A DNA stretch of 29,703 nt from Lysobacter_F sp035645555 (GTDB taxonomy: Bacteria > Pseudomonadota > Gammaproteobacteria > Xanthomonadales > Xanthomonadaceae). Position numbers and translations under genes: made by a program. Under the pieces are notes generated by a model. That model made no database searches and had not been told where the DNA came from. It saw nothing but the letters and a program-made list of their open reading frames with translations. The stretch lies in contig DASQMI010000032.1 of the NCBI GenBank assembly GCA_035645555.1, positions 1 through 29,703 of the forward strand, in the 5' to 3' direction. Shown piece after piece: positions 13,604-20,932 of the stretch (positions within the stretch are counted from its first letter, which is position 1; each line of letters starts with the position of its first letter).

Positions 13604-14230
13604 GTGCGCGCCGACGTCACCCCTTCGAAGCCGCGGGACGACCGCGGCTTCGTCGTTGAGGAGTCCGCCGCAACCCGCGGCGTCCGTTGGTTCGTCGCGT
13701 TCAAATGGCTGGTGTATGCGCTGCTCGCGCTCAACGTCGTGCTGTATGGCCGGCACGGTACCGTCACCGAGCAGATCGACACCGCAGCGTGGGTAGTCCT
13801 GCTGCTGCTGTTCGAGTGGGAGACCGGCGGCTGGACGATGTCGCCACGGCAGCGCCGGCTCGCGCACGCGCTGCGTGCGCTCGCTTCGGTCGCGGTGGTC
13901 GGGGCGTGCGTCGATTACGCGCTGCAGCTGGAATGGCTGGACTTCTGCAACGCGGTGACCTGGCTGCTGGTGGTGGTGGCGCTCGAGCTGGAAGTGCGGG
14001 TGCCGGCGCACTGGCGCGGTTTTCATCGCGCGCGGCAGGCAGCGACCGGTCTGCTGTATCTGGCGCTCGCCGCATTCCTGCTCGCATGGCTGGCAATGAG
14101 CGCAAGCGGCGGCGCGCCGGCATGGCTCGATGCCTGGGATGCGGCACTGTGGCTGGTGGCGTTCGTGGTGATTGAGCTCAACGTATTCGGCTTCGCGCAG
14201 ACCGCACGCGCAAGGCACGCAAGCGGCTGA
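13604..14230 (+). CDS. Unknown six-helix membrane protein with three-fold internal repeat
   Basis: I do not recognise this 208-residue protein. It has six hydrophobic segments: about 29-48, 60-77, 89-109, 112-131, 146-166 and 178-197. Segments 2, 4 and 6 share an exact pattern, D/N-x3-W-x7-E-x-E/N: D59/W63/E71/E73, N116/W120/E128/E130 and D179/W183/E191/N193. The protein therefore looks like three copies of a two-helix hairpin with glutamates at the membrane boundary. The start is uncertain. The GTG at 13604 is the only common start codon before segment 1, but gltA's terminator hairpin (13626-13652) lies within codons 8-17. Only a weak GAGAG precedes it. It follows gltA by 7 bp and precedes an exported protein. 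A role in ion or small-molecule transport or sensing is pure guesswork. Confidence 0.7.
   Translation: MRADVTPSKPRDDRGFVVEESAATRGVRWFVAFKWLVYALLALNVVLYGRHGTVTEQIDTAAWVVLLLLFEWETGGWTMSPRQRRLAHALRALASVAVVGACVDYALQLEWLDFCNAVTWLLVVVALELEVRVPAHWRGFHRARQAATGLLYLALAAFLLAWLAMSASGGAPAWLDAWDAALWLVAFVVIELNVFGFAQTARARHASG
13626..13657 (+). terminator. Terminator-like hairpin after gltA, inside the next coding region
   Basis: CGAAGCCGCGG (13626-13636) pairs perfectly with CCGCGGCTTCG (13642-13652) around GACGA. TCGTT follows. It begins 30 bp after the gltA stop, as a gltA terminator should, yet lies inside the only plausible start region of the following membrane protein. Weak T-run suggests read-through or attenuation. 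Confidence 0.6.
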
Positions 14231-14290
14231 CGAGCGGTGAGACTGCCGTCGCGGTATGCTCCGGTGCATCGCATCGGCAGGGACGCGCCG

Positions 14291-14965
14291 GTGTACCGCC
14301 CGGTGGTCGTCGTGTTCTGTTTGTTCGCCGGCACTGCCCAGGCGTGGTCGTCCGAATTGCAGGAACACGTGTCTGAAGCGGCCGACCGCGCGCGGATGGA
14401 GTTCCACACGCGACGGCCCTCCGAGCCCGCGGCGCAGACGCTGTTCACGCTCGCGATCGAGTCGGACAACCCGACGCCCGAGCAAGTTATCCGGGTGTGG
14501 GCGCAGGAAGACGGTCGTGGACTTGGCGCCGACTACGCGCGCGCCCGTACCCGGCAGGGGTTCGGGGTGACCTATTACGGGTTGGCACGTACGCAACCCT
14601 CGGCCTTCGGCCGCGAACGCGCTCCCGGCGTTCTGGTGGAGGAGTGGACCGCGCATGCGGAGCGTTGCGACGGCCTGGAGCCGGCCGTGCAGGCGGTCGT
14701 TGAGGCCGCGCAAACGCATTCCGCGCAGGGCTTCCAGCGGCTGTCGAGCGGGCATCCGGCCCGTCTCAAGCAGGTCGTCTTCCACGGCCTCGGCTATATG
14801 TTTGTCAGCGACGGCGCGGTGGGCGGGGTTGAGCTGCGCATCCGCGACCAGTGGGCGAACGTCTTCGAAGCGGTCGCGGACACGCTGCGCGGACGCATCC
14901 TCGCCTGTGCCGGCGAAACGCCAACGCGCCGTTACGAGGTCGGCGCGCTGGCGCCGCGCGACTGA
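14291..14965 (+). CDS. Small exported protein of unknown function
   Basis: I do not recognise this gene. Starting at the GTG at 14291, with AGGGA about seven bases upstream, it encodes 224 residues. They open with a short signal peptide, MYRPVVVVFCLFAGTAQA, cut before W19. A GTG at 14237 is also in frame but would put 18 polar residues before the signal. The mature part has two cysteines (in ERCDGLEP and in ILACAGETP) that could form a disulfide in the periplasm. Readable stretches include TLFTLAIESDNPTPEQVIRV, GFGVTYYGLA and HGLGYMFVSDGAVGGVELRI. No enzymatic motif is seen. TATGCT at 14255-14260 could be a -10. The stop lies one base from the stop of the convergent gene. Confidence 0.7.
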   Translation: MYRPVVVVFCLFAGTAQAWSSELQEHVSEAADRARMEFHTRRPSEPAAQTLFTLAIESDNPTPEQVIRVWAQEDGRGLGADYARARTRQGFGVTYYGLARTQPSAFGRERAPGVLVEEWTAHAERCDGLEPAVQAVVEAAQTHSAQGFQRLSSGHPARLKQVVFHGLGYMFVSDGAVGGVELRIRDQWANVFEAVADTLRGRILACAGETPTRRYEVGALAPRD

Positions 14966-14966
14966 G

Positions 14967-15629
14967 TCAGTCGCCGGACGCCTCGAAGTCGGCGATCTCC
15001 GCCTCGGCGAGCAGCTGGCGCAGCTGCGCGGCACTGGCGCGCCGCATCGGCTTGTCGTCGATCGGCGACAGCGGCGCCTGCCGCAGCACATCGTGCGGCA
15101 GTACGGTGAGATCGAAGCTCAGCTCCTCTGCGCTGAACAGCCACACCGGCGCATCGTGCGCGCGTTCGCGATCCAGTCGGAGTCGCCGGCTGCGCGGCTG
15201 CGCGGGGATGTGGTGCTCCTCCAGGAACAGCGGCACCGCTTCCGGGTCGTCGCTATAGAGGTGCAGTAGCACGGGGCTGTGCGCATCGGCGGTGCCATCG
15301 AGCACCGGCCCGACCAGCCGCGGGTCGAAACGGGCGAAGAATTCCAGCGCGCGCAATGCCGCCTCGCGCCGCTGGCGCAGCGATTCCGCGTTGTCGCGCT
15401 GGAACAGGCGTTGGTATTCGCGCAGCGCCTCCTCGATCTCTCGGTTGCGCGGCAACGAGGCATCGTCGTGGATGCCCAAGCGATCGGCGGCCTTCAGCTT
15501 CGCCTGGTGGTAATCGCGGATGCCGCTTTCGGCCATCAGCCGGGCGGCTTCATGCGCCAGGCGCTGGCGGCGTTCTCGCGTGCGCGTCTGCGCGTGCTGG
15601 TGGGCGTGCTGTCGGGCGTGGCGGTGCAT
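14967..15629 (-). CDS. Conserved hypothetical soluble protein with His-rich N-terminus
   Basis: The 220-residue protein starts at the ATG at 15629, which has GGAGG about seven bases upstream; an ATG at 15650 lacks one. It begins MHRHARQHAHQHAQ with five alternating histidines. The following region, RRQRLAHEAARLMAESGIRDY and HQAKLKAADRLGI, resembles a helix-turn-helix-like start. REIEEALREYQRLFQ and a mixed alpha/beta part (GPVLDGTADAHSPVLLHLYSD, VPLFLEEHHIP) come next. I recall similar proteins in beta- and gammaproteobacteria annotated only as hypothetical, some mislabelled as UDP-N-acetylmuramate-alanine ligase; no ligase motif is visible. No signal peptide or membrane segment is present. 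It lies 112 bp downstream of mrcA on the same strand and converges with the exported protein gene. Confidence 0.75.
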   Translation of the reverse strand: MHRHARQHAHQHAQTRTRERRQRLAHEAARLMAESGIRDYHQAKLKAADRLGIHDDASLPRNREIEEALREYQRLFQRDNAESLRQRREAALRALEFFARFDPRLVGPVLDGTADAHSPVLLHLYSDDPEAVPLFLEEHHIPAQPRSRRLRLDRERAHDAPVWLFSAEELSFDLTVLPHDVLRQAPLSPIDDKPMRRASAAQLRQLLAEAEIADFEASGD

Positions 15630-15741
15630 GGCGACCTCCGCGGCGGGCACGACGCGACGGCAGCCGCCGCGACCGGAACAACCGGCAGCGGGGACGCTAG
15701 CACGTTTGCGGTGAGCGGCGCGCCTGCCGGTACGCCGGCGT

Positions 15742-18216
15742 TCAGAAGATGTCGAACGACTCCTCCGACGGCACTTCCTCGGCTTCGCCGTAATCGAAGA
15801 AGCCCTGCATGCGTTCGAGATCCTCAGCCTTCACCCACTCGACGATGCCGCCTTGATTGCCCGGGATCAGCCGTCCGCCGGCGCCGACCGTGACTTCCAC
15901 CATGCCCGGCGGCGGCTCGTTCGCGGCGATCGGCTGGTCCTTCAACGCCACGCGCATGAAGTCGATCCAGATCGGCAGCGCCGCCTTGCCGCCGTATTCG
16001 CGGTAGCCGAGCGACTGGTGATCGTCGCGTCCCACCCACACGGTGGTCACGAACGGTCCGCCGAAGCCGGAGAACCACGCGTCGCGGTGATCGTTGGTGG
16101 AGCCGGTCTTGCCGCCGACGTCCTCGCGTTCGAGCACCTTGGCCGGCGTGCCGGTGCCGCGCTTCACCACGTCGCGCAGCATCGACACCATCTGGTAGGC
16201 GATGCGCTCGTCGATCGCGCGCGGCGCGAGCACGGTGCCCTCGGGCGGCGCCGCCGGCAGCGTGGGCTTGGCCTCGGGCACCGGCGCCGGCGGTGCGGCG
16301 CCATCGCCCGGGGCGGGGCCGAGGTCGAAACCGTCCACCACGGTGGAGGCCGCCGCCTGCGCCGCACCGAGCACGCAGGCACGGCAGGCGACCTGCGGCT
16401 TTTCCTTGAAGATCACCGCGCCGTTGCGATCCTTGACGGTGTCGATCAGCCACGGCGTCACGCGGAAGCCGCCGTTGGCGAACACCGCGTAACCGCGCGC
16501 GATCGACAACGGCGTCAGCGACGGCGTGCCGAGCGAGATCGACAGGTTCGGCGGCAGTTCCGCCTGCTCGAAGCCGAACTGGCCCATGTAGCGGCGCGCG
16601 AAGTCGACCCCGATGGCGTCGAGCAAGCGCACCGACACCAGGTTGCGCGACTGCACCATCGCCTCGCGCAGCCGCATCGGACCGGCGAAGTTGCCGGTGT
16701 CGTTCTGCGGTCGCCAGCTGCGGCCGCGGCGGTCGCGGAAGACCACCGGCGCATCGAGCACGATCGACGCCGGGTTGTAGCCGCGTTCGAATGCCGCGGC
16801 ATACACGAACGGCTTGAAGCTCGAACCCGGTTGCAGGCGCGCCTGGGTCACGCGGTTGAACTTGTTGGCGGCGAAACTGAAGCCGCCGGTCAGCGCGACG
16901 ATGGCACCGCTGTTGGCGCTCATCGACACCAGAGCGGATTGCGCGCGCGGTACCTGGTCGAGGTGGTAGGCGACTGCGGCCTGTGCCTGTCCCTGCGGCG
17001 GGTCGGCACGGCGTACGCGCACGAGGTCGCCGCGCTTGACCAGGCTGGCCGGGCTGCGCCCGCCCCAGCCCTGTGTCGCGCCGAGCGCGACCACGCTGCC
17101 GTCGGCGAGCACCAGACGGACACGCTCGCCGGCCTCGTCGAGCACCACCGCCGGCAGCAGCCCGCCCTGCGGGGGCACCCCGCGGATGCGCTCGGCGATG
17201 GCCTGCGGTGTCTCCTCATTGGAGAGCTCGAACGTGCGCTCCACGCCGTGCCAGCCGTGGCGGCGATCGTAGGTCATGAGGCCATCGCGTATCGCGCGGT
17301 CGGCCGCGGCCTGCATCGCCGGGTCGATCGTGGTGATCACGTGGTAGCCCTTGGTCAGCGCCTCGGCGCCGAAGCGCGCGATCATTTCCTGCCGCACCAT
17401 TTCGGCCACGTACGGCGCGTACACCTGCACCGGGCGCTCGTGCGGCGCGGCGTGCATCGGCACGCGCTGCGCGGCAGCCGCTTCCGCCGGCGTGATGAAG
17501 CGCAGGTCGGCCATCCGCTTGAGGATGTAGTCGCGCCGGATCTTCGCGCGTTCCGGGTTGGTGATCGGATTGCCGCTCGAGGGGAACTTCGGGATGCCCG
17601 CGAGCGTGGCCATCTCGTCGAGCGTCAGCTGCGCGAGCGACTTGCCGTAATAGAACTCGGCGGCGGCGGCCACACCGTAGGCGCGGTTGCCGAAAAACGA
17701 CTTGTTCAGATACAGCTCGAAGATCTCGTCCTTGCTCAGCTCCTGCTCCATCCGCATCGCCAGCAGCATCTCGGCGAGCTTGCGCTTGATGCTGTATTCG
17801 GAGCTGAGGAAGAACTGGCGCGCGACCTGCTGGGTGATCGTGGAGCCGCCTGGCACGCGGCGGTCGTCGGTGGTCGCCATCAGCCACACCGCGCGCGCGA
17901 CGCCTTTGTAGTCGACGCCGCCGTGCTGGTAGAAGCGCGCGTCCTCGATGGCAATGAACGCCTGTTTCAGCCGCTCCGGCACCTGCTCGATCTTGACCGG
18001 ATAGCGCCGGGTCTCGCCGAACAGGGCAATCAGCTGCCCATCCCGGGCGTAGACGTACATCGGCTCCTGCATCTCGACCCGGCGCAGGGTCTCGACGTCG
18101 TCCGGCAGGTCGGCGGCCACCATCACGTACAGCACGCCCAGCACGATGGCACCGAGCACGAGGAAGCCCGCCGCGGCCAGCAGGGCCCAGCGCAGCAGAC
18201 GACGAGGACGCGGCAT
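15742..18216 (-). CDS. mrcA: Penicillin-binding protein 1A
   Basis: This 824-residue bifunctional class A PBP polymerises and cross-links peptidoglycan. One membrane anchor lies at about residues 11-34. The glycosyltransferase domain has catalytic E91 in EDARFYQHGGVD, GGSTITQQ (123-130), KRKLAEMLLAMRME and NKSFFGNRAYGV. The transpeptidase domain has SSFK (catalytic S465, K468), SRN in the MVQSRNLVSV segment, and KTGS (703-706). An OB-like region lies between the domains, as in other PBP1A. A Pro/Ala-rich linker (around PAPVPEAKPTLPAAPPE) sits before the KTG motif. The ATG at 18216 is preferred to a TTG one codon upstream. It is divergent from pilM across about 210 bp, the usual gammaproteobacterial arrangement. 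Confidence 0.97.
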   Translation of the reverse strand: MPRPRRLLRWALLAAAGFLVLGAIVLGVLYVMVAADLPDDVETLRRVEMQEPMYVYARDGQLIALFGETRRYPVKIEQVPERLKQAFIAIEDARFYQHGGVDYKGVARAVWLMATTDDRRVPGGSTITQQVARQFFLSSEYSIKRKLAEMLLAMRMEQELSKDEIFELYLNKSFFGNRAYGVAAAAEFYYGKSLAQLTLDEMATLAGIPKFPSSGNPITNPERAKIRRDYILKRMADLRFITPAEAAAAQRVPMHAAPHERPVQVYAPYVAEMVRQEMIARFGAEALTKGYHVITTIDPAMQAAADRAIRDGLMTYDRRHGWHGVERTFELSNEETPQAIAERIRGVPPQGGLLPAVVLDEAGERVRLVLADGSVVALGATQGWGGRSPASLVKRGDLVRVRRADPPQGQAQAAVAYHLDQVPRAQSALVSMSANSGAIVALTGGFSFAANKFNRVTQARLQPGSSFKPFVYAAAFERGYNPASIVLDAPVVFRDRRGRSWRPQNDTGNFAGPMRLREAMVQSRNLVSVRLLDAIGVDFARRYMGQFGFEQAELPPNLSISLGTPSLTPLSIARGYAVFANGGFRVTPWLIDTVKDRNGAVIFKEKPQVACRACVLGAAQAAASTVVDGFDLGPAPGDGAAPPAPVPEAKPTLPAAPPEGTVLAPRAIDERIAYQMVSMLRDVVKRGTGTPAKVLEREDVGGKTGSTNDHRDAWFSGFGGPFVTTVWVGRDDHQSLGYREYGGKAALPIWIDFMRVALKDQPIAANEPPPGMVEVTVGAGGRLIPGNQGGIVEWVKAEDLERMQGFFDYGEAEEVPSEESFDIF

Positions 18217-18251
18217 CAAGAAGAATCCGATTGCGGGGGGTGCAGGCTCAG

Positions 18252-18257
18252 AGTATA
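18252..18257 (-). promoter_or_regulatory. Possible -10 for mrcA
   Basis: Minus-strand TATACT lies 35 bases before the mrcA ATG. No acceptable -35 is found 16-18 bp upstream, so this rests on the -10 alone. Confidence 0.35.
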
Positions 18258-18301
18258 GAGGAGCCTGGGGACGGGGCCGGCAGGCGGGGGCTGCCGGAGC
18301 G

Positions 18302-18335
18302 CGTCAAAAAGTGGCGCAGTTTGACGAACCGTCAA
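18302..18335. promoter_or_regulatory. Three CGTCAA half-sites between mrcA and pilM
   Basis: CGTCAAA (18302-18308), TTTGACG (18320-18326) and CGTCAA (18330-18335) are copies of one half-site in alternating orientation. The last two form the dyad TTGACG-AAC-CGTCAA. The cluster ends 7 bp upstream of the predicted pilM -35, a position suited to a regulator of one or both divergent genes. Confidence 0.5.
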
Positions 18336-18342
18336 CAAACAG

Positions 18343-18371
18343 TTGCCAGCGCCCCAAAACTCCGATATTTA
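18343..18371 (+). promoter_or_regulatory. Sigma-70-type promoter for pilMNOPQ
   Basis: TTGCCA (18343-18348), 17-bp spacer, TATTTA (18366-18371). Start near 18378 gives a leader of about 49 bases to the pilM GTG. No sigma-54 GG-N10-GC pattern is seen. Confidence 0.6.
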
Positions 18372-18388
18372 GAAGGTGGGGCCGCAAG

Positions 18389-18415
18389 AAGCACGTGTAA
18401 GTGCTTGTCGGCAAG
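18389..18415 (+). other. Two mutually exclusive hairpins in the pilM leader
   Basis: AAGCAC (18389-18394) can pair with GTGCTT (18401-18406). Alternatively CTTG (18404-18407) can pair with CAAG (18412-18415), the first bases of the ribosome-binding site. The two stems share CTT, so only one can form at a time. The second is only 4 bp. Confidence 0.35.
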
Positions 18416-18426
18416 GGGAGAATACC

Positions 18427-19491
18427 GTGGGGCTCATCACAAAAAGCCAGCCGCCGCTGGTGGGCGTCGACATCAGCTCGACCGCGGTCAAGCTGCTGCA
18501 GCTGTCCAGAGCCGGCGACCGCTACCGCGTCGAGCATTACGCCGTCGAGCCGCTGCCGCCGAACGCGGTGGTCGAGAAGAACATCGTCGAGGTCGAGGCG
18601 GTCGGTGAGGCGATCAAGCGCGCGGTGGCGCGTTCGGGGCTGCGCACCAAGTACGCCGCCGCTGCGGTCGCCGGGTCGTCGGTGATCACCAAGGTGATCC
18701 CAATGAGCGCCGATCTCGGCGAGGACGACCTCGAAACCGAGATCCAGCTGGAAGCGGCCAATTACGTCCCGTATCCGATCGAGGAAGTCAGCCTCGACTT
18801 CGAGGTGCTCGGGCCGATGCCGGGCAACACCGAGATGGTGCAGGTGCTGCTGGCGGCCTCGCGGACCGAGAACGTCGAAGTGCGCGCGTCCGCGCTGGAG
18901 CTCGGCGGCCTGACGCCGAAGATCATGGACGTGGAAGGTTTCGCCATCGAGAACGCGTTCGCGCTGGTGGCCGAAAGCCTGCACGTGCCGCGCGACAGCA
19001 ACGTCGCGCTGATCGATTCCGGTGCGACGATGACCACGCTCAACGTCATCCGCAACGGGCGGAGCATCTACAGCCGTGAGCAGGTGTTCGGCGGCAAGCA
19101 GCTCACCGACGAGGTGATGCGCCGCTACGGCCTGAGCTACGAACAGGCCGGGCTGGCCAAGCGCCAGGGCGGCCTGCCGGAGAACTACCAGAGCGAGGTG
19201 CTGGAGCCGTTCAAGGAGGCGATGGCCCAGCAGATCAGCCGCCTGCTGCAGTTCTTCTACGCCGGTACCGAATACAACCGGGTCGACAAGATCGTGCTGG
19301 CCGGCGGCGGCGCCGCCATCCAGGGCATCGCGCCGATGATCGAGGAGCAGCTCGGCGTGCCGACCACGATCGCCAACCCGCTGGCGCAGATGACGCTCGG
19401 CCCGCGCGTGCAGGGTCAGGCGCACGCGCTGGCGCAGGACGCCCCGGCGCTGATGATCGCCTGCGGCCTGGCGCTGAGGAGCTTCGACTGA
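18427..19491 (+). CDS. pilM: PilM, actin-like type IV pilus assembly ATPase
   Basis: This 354-residue cytoplasmic protein has the FtsA/actin fold and binds ATP and the PilN N-terminus. Together they form the inner-membrane platform of the type IV pilus. Actin-type nucleotide motifs are visible: VGVDISSTAVKLLQL near the N-terminus, NVALIDSGATMTTLNV in the middle and KIVLAGGGAAIQGI near the end. ANYVPYPIEEVSLDF, a PilM signature, lies between them. Length matches P. aeruginosa PilM (354). The GTG start at 18427 has an excellent Shine-Dalgarno sequence, AAGGGGAG, six bases upstream. Its TGA overlaps the pilN ATG by one base (TGATG), indicating coupling. It opens the pilMNOPQ operon. Confidence 0.97.
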   Translation: MGLITKSQPPLVGVDISSTAVKLLQLSRAGDRYRVEHYAVEPLPPNAVVEKNIVEVEAVGEAIKRAVARSGLRTKYAAAAVAGSSVITKVIPMSADLGEDDLETEIQLEAANYVPYPIEEVSLDFEVLGPMPGNTEMVQVLLAASRTENVEVRASALELGGLTPKIMDVEGFAIENAFALVAESLHVPRDSNVALIDSGATMTTLNVIRNGRSIYSREQVFGGKQLTDEVMRRYGLSYEQAGLAKRQGGLPENYQSEVLEPFKEAMAQQISRLLQFFYAGTEYNRVDKIVLAGGGAAIQGIAPMIEEQLGVPTTIANPLAQMTLGPRVQGQAHALAQDAPALMIACGLALRSFD

Positions 19492-20234
19492 TGGCCCGGA
19501 TCAACCTCCTGCCGTGGCGCGAGGAGCGCCGCAAACAGCGCCAGAAGGAATTCGCGTTCATGCTCGGCGCGGCCGCGGCCGGCGCGCTCGTGCTGACGTT
19601 CCTGATCTGGAACTTCTACGGCCGCCAGATCGACGGTCAGAACGAGCGCAATCGTTATCTCGAAGAGCAGATCGCGCAGGTCCAGAAGCAGATCGAGGAA
19701 ATCAAGGAACTCGACGAGAAGAAGGCCAAGCTGCTCGCCCGCAAGGAGATCATCGAGAAGCTGCAGGCCAACCGCTCGCAGATGGTGCATCTGTTCGACG
19801 CGCTGGTGCGCACCATTCCGGACGGCGTGGTGCTGACCTCGATCAAGCAGGACGAGGACACGCTGACCCTGGAAGGGCGCTCGCAGTCGAACGCGCGGGT
19901 CAGTACCTACCTGCGCAACCTCGAGACGTCCGGCTGGATGGCCAAGCCCGACCTGTCCATCATCGAGGCGAAGGGCGAGGAGAAGGGACTGCCGTACGAG
20001 TTCCGCCTGCAGGTGAAACTCGCCGATCCGAACAATCCGGACCAGGACGGCGACGGCCAGCCGGATGCTCCGGCGACCGGCACCGCCGGTGCCGCCGCGC
20101 CGGGCCCGGAGTCCGCCGCGCCTGCTGCCGCTACGCCGGCGCCGGCCACCGGCACCACGCCTGCCCAACCTGACGCATCAGCGCCGGCGGCCGCTCCGGC
20201 GGGTGCACCGGCCACCGCGGGGACCGGCTCATGA
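19491..20234 (+). CDS. pilN: PilN with calcium-motif-like C-terminal tail
   Basis: This inner-membrane protein pairs with PilO and docks PilM. The cytoplasmic motif INLLPWR (4-10) that binds PilM is intact. One membrane helix (about 22-43), a coiled coil (about 48-90) and the periplasmic ferredoxin-like domain (SIKQDEDTLTLEGRSQSNARV to FRLQVKLADP) follow. It has 247 residues against about 200 for P. aeruginosa PilN. The excess is a tail from residue 179: DPNNPDQDGDGQPD, a DxDxDGxxD calcium-type loop (D184, D186, D188, D192), then about 55 Ala, Pro, Thr and Gly residues. The tail would lie in the periplasm. It is coupled to pilM (TGATG) and pilO (ATGA). Confidence 0.96.
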   Translation: MARINLLPWREERRKQRQKEFAFMLGAAAAGALVLTFLIWNFYGRQIDGQNERNRYLEEQIAQVQKQIEEIKELDEKKAKLLARKEIIEKLQANRSQMVHLFDALVRTIPDGVVLTSIKQDEDTLTLEGRSQSNARVSTYLRNLETSGWMAKPDLSIIEAKGEEKGLPYEFRLQVKLADPNNPDQDGDGQPDAPATGTAGAAAPGPESAAPAAATPAPATGTTPAQPDASAPAAAPAGAPATAGTGS

Positions 20235-20932
20235 GCAAGAACCAGATTTCGCTCAAGAACCTCGATTTCAACAACATCGGGGCATGGCCGCGCAACGCGA
20301 AGCTCGGCTTCTGCGGCGTGGTGGCGATCGTCATCCTGTTCCTCGGCTGGTGGCTGTTCATCAGCGACCGTCAGGACGAGCTCGAATCGCTGGAGCGGCG
20401 CGAGGCCGAACTGCGCCAGGAATTCGAGACCAAGCAGGGACAGGCCGCCAACCTGGAACCCCTCAAGCAGCAGCTCGCGCAGATGGAGCAGCAGCTGCAG
20501 CAGATGCTCCGCCAGCTGCCGAGCAAGACCGAGATGCCGGACCTCATCGTCGACATCTCGCAGACCGCGCTCGCCACCGGCATCGCGACCGAGCTGTTCC
20601 AGCCGTTGCCGGAAGTGCCGAAGGAGTTCTACGCCGAAAAGCCGATCGCGCTGCGGATGGTGGGCAGTTACCACCAGTTCGGCGCGTTCGTCAGCGGCGT
20701 GGCGACGCTGCCACGCGTGGTGATCATGACCATGCACGACATCCAGCTGAAGCCGCGCAAGAACTCCAACGGCACCATCGTCGCAAACGCGCCGCTGGAA
20801 CTGGCCGGCACGGTGAAGACCTACCGCTATCTCGACGAGGAGGAGATCGCGGAGACCGAGCAGGCGGCGAAAGGGGGGAAGGACAAGAAGGGCAGGGATG
20901 ACCAAGGCAAGAAGAAGGAGGCCAAGCAATGA
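20231..20932 (+). CDS. pilO: PilO, type IV pilus inner-membrane alignment protein
   Basis: The 233-residue protein has a short cytoplasmic start, one membrane helix (about 23-44), a coiled coil with LESLERREAELRQEFE and LKQQLAQMEQQLQQML, and a periplasmic domain. That domain includes PSKTEMPDLIVDISQTALATG, LFQPLPEVPKEFYAEKPI and RMVGSYHQFGAFVSGVATLPRVV, all family hallmarks. PilO forms heterodimers with PilN and contacts PilP. P. aeruginosa PilO has 207 residues. The extra length is a charged Lys/Glu/Asp-rich tail (about 210-233). The ATG overlaps pilN's stop, and its own stop overlaps the pilP ATG (ATGA each). Confidence 0.96.
   Translation: MSKNQISLKNLDFNNIGAWPRNAKLGFCGVVAIVILFLGWWLFISDRQDELESLERREAELRQEFETKQGQAANLEPLKQQLAQMEQQLQQMLRQLPSKTEMPDLIVDISQTALATGIATELFQPLPEVPKEFYAEKPIALRMVGSYHQFGAFVSGVATLPRVVIMTMHDIQLKPRKNSNGTIVANAPLELAGTVKTYRYLDEEEIAETEQAAKGGKDKKGRDDQGKKKEAKQ

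Noticed and set aside
15726..15739. Hairpin GCCGG-TACG-CCGGC after mrcA as its terminator
   Set aside because: Only 5 bp with no T-run on the minus strand; such stems are common by chance at this GC content.
15853..18258. 801-codon open frame antisense to mrcA
   Set aside because: Composition is typical of a shadow frame and PBP1A on the minus strand has all catalytic motifs.
18305..18345. Sigma-54 promoter upstream of pilM
   Set aside because: GTGGCGCAGTTTGAC looked suggestive, but no GG-N10-GC pair is present, while a sigma-70 promoter lies just downstream.
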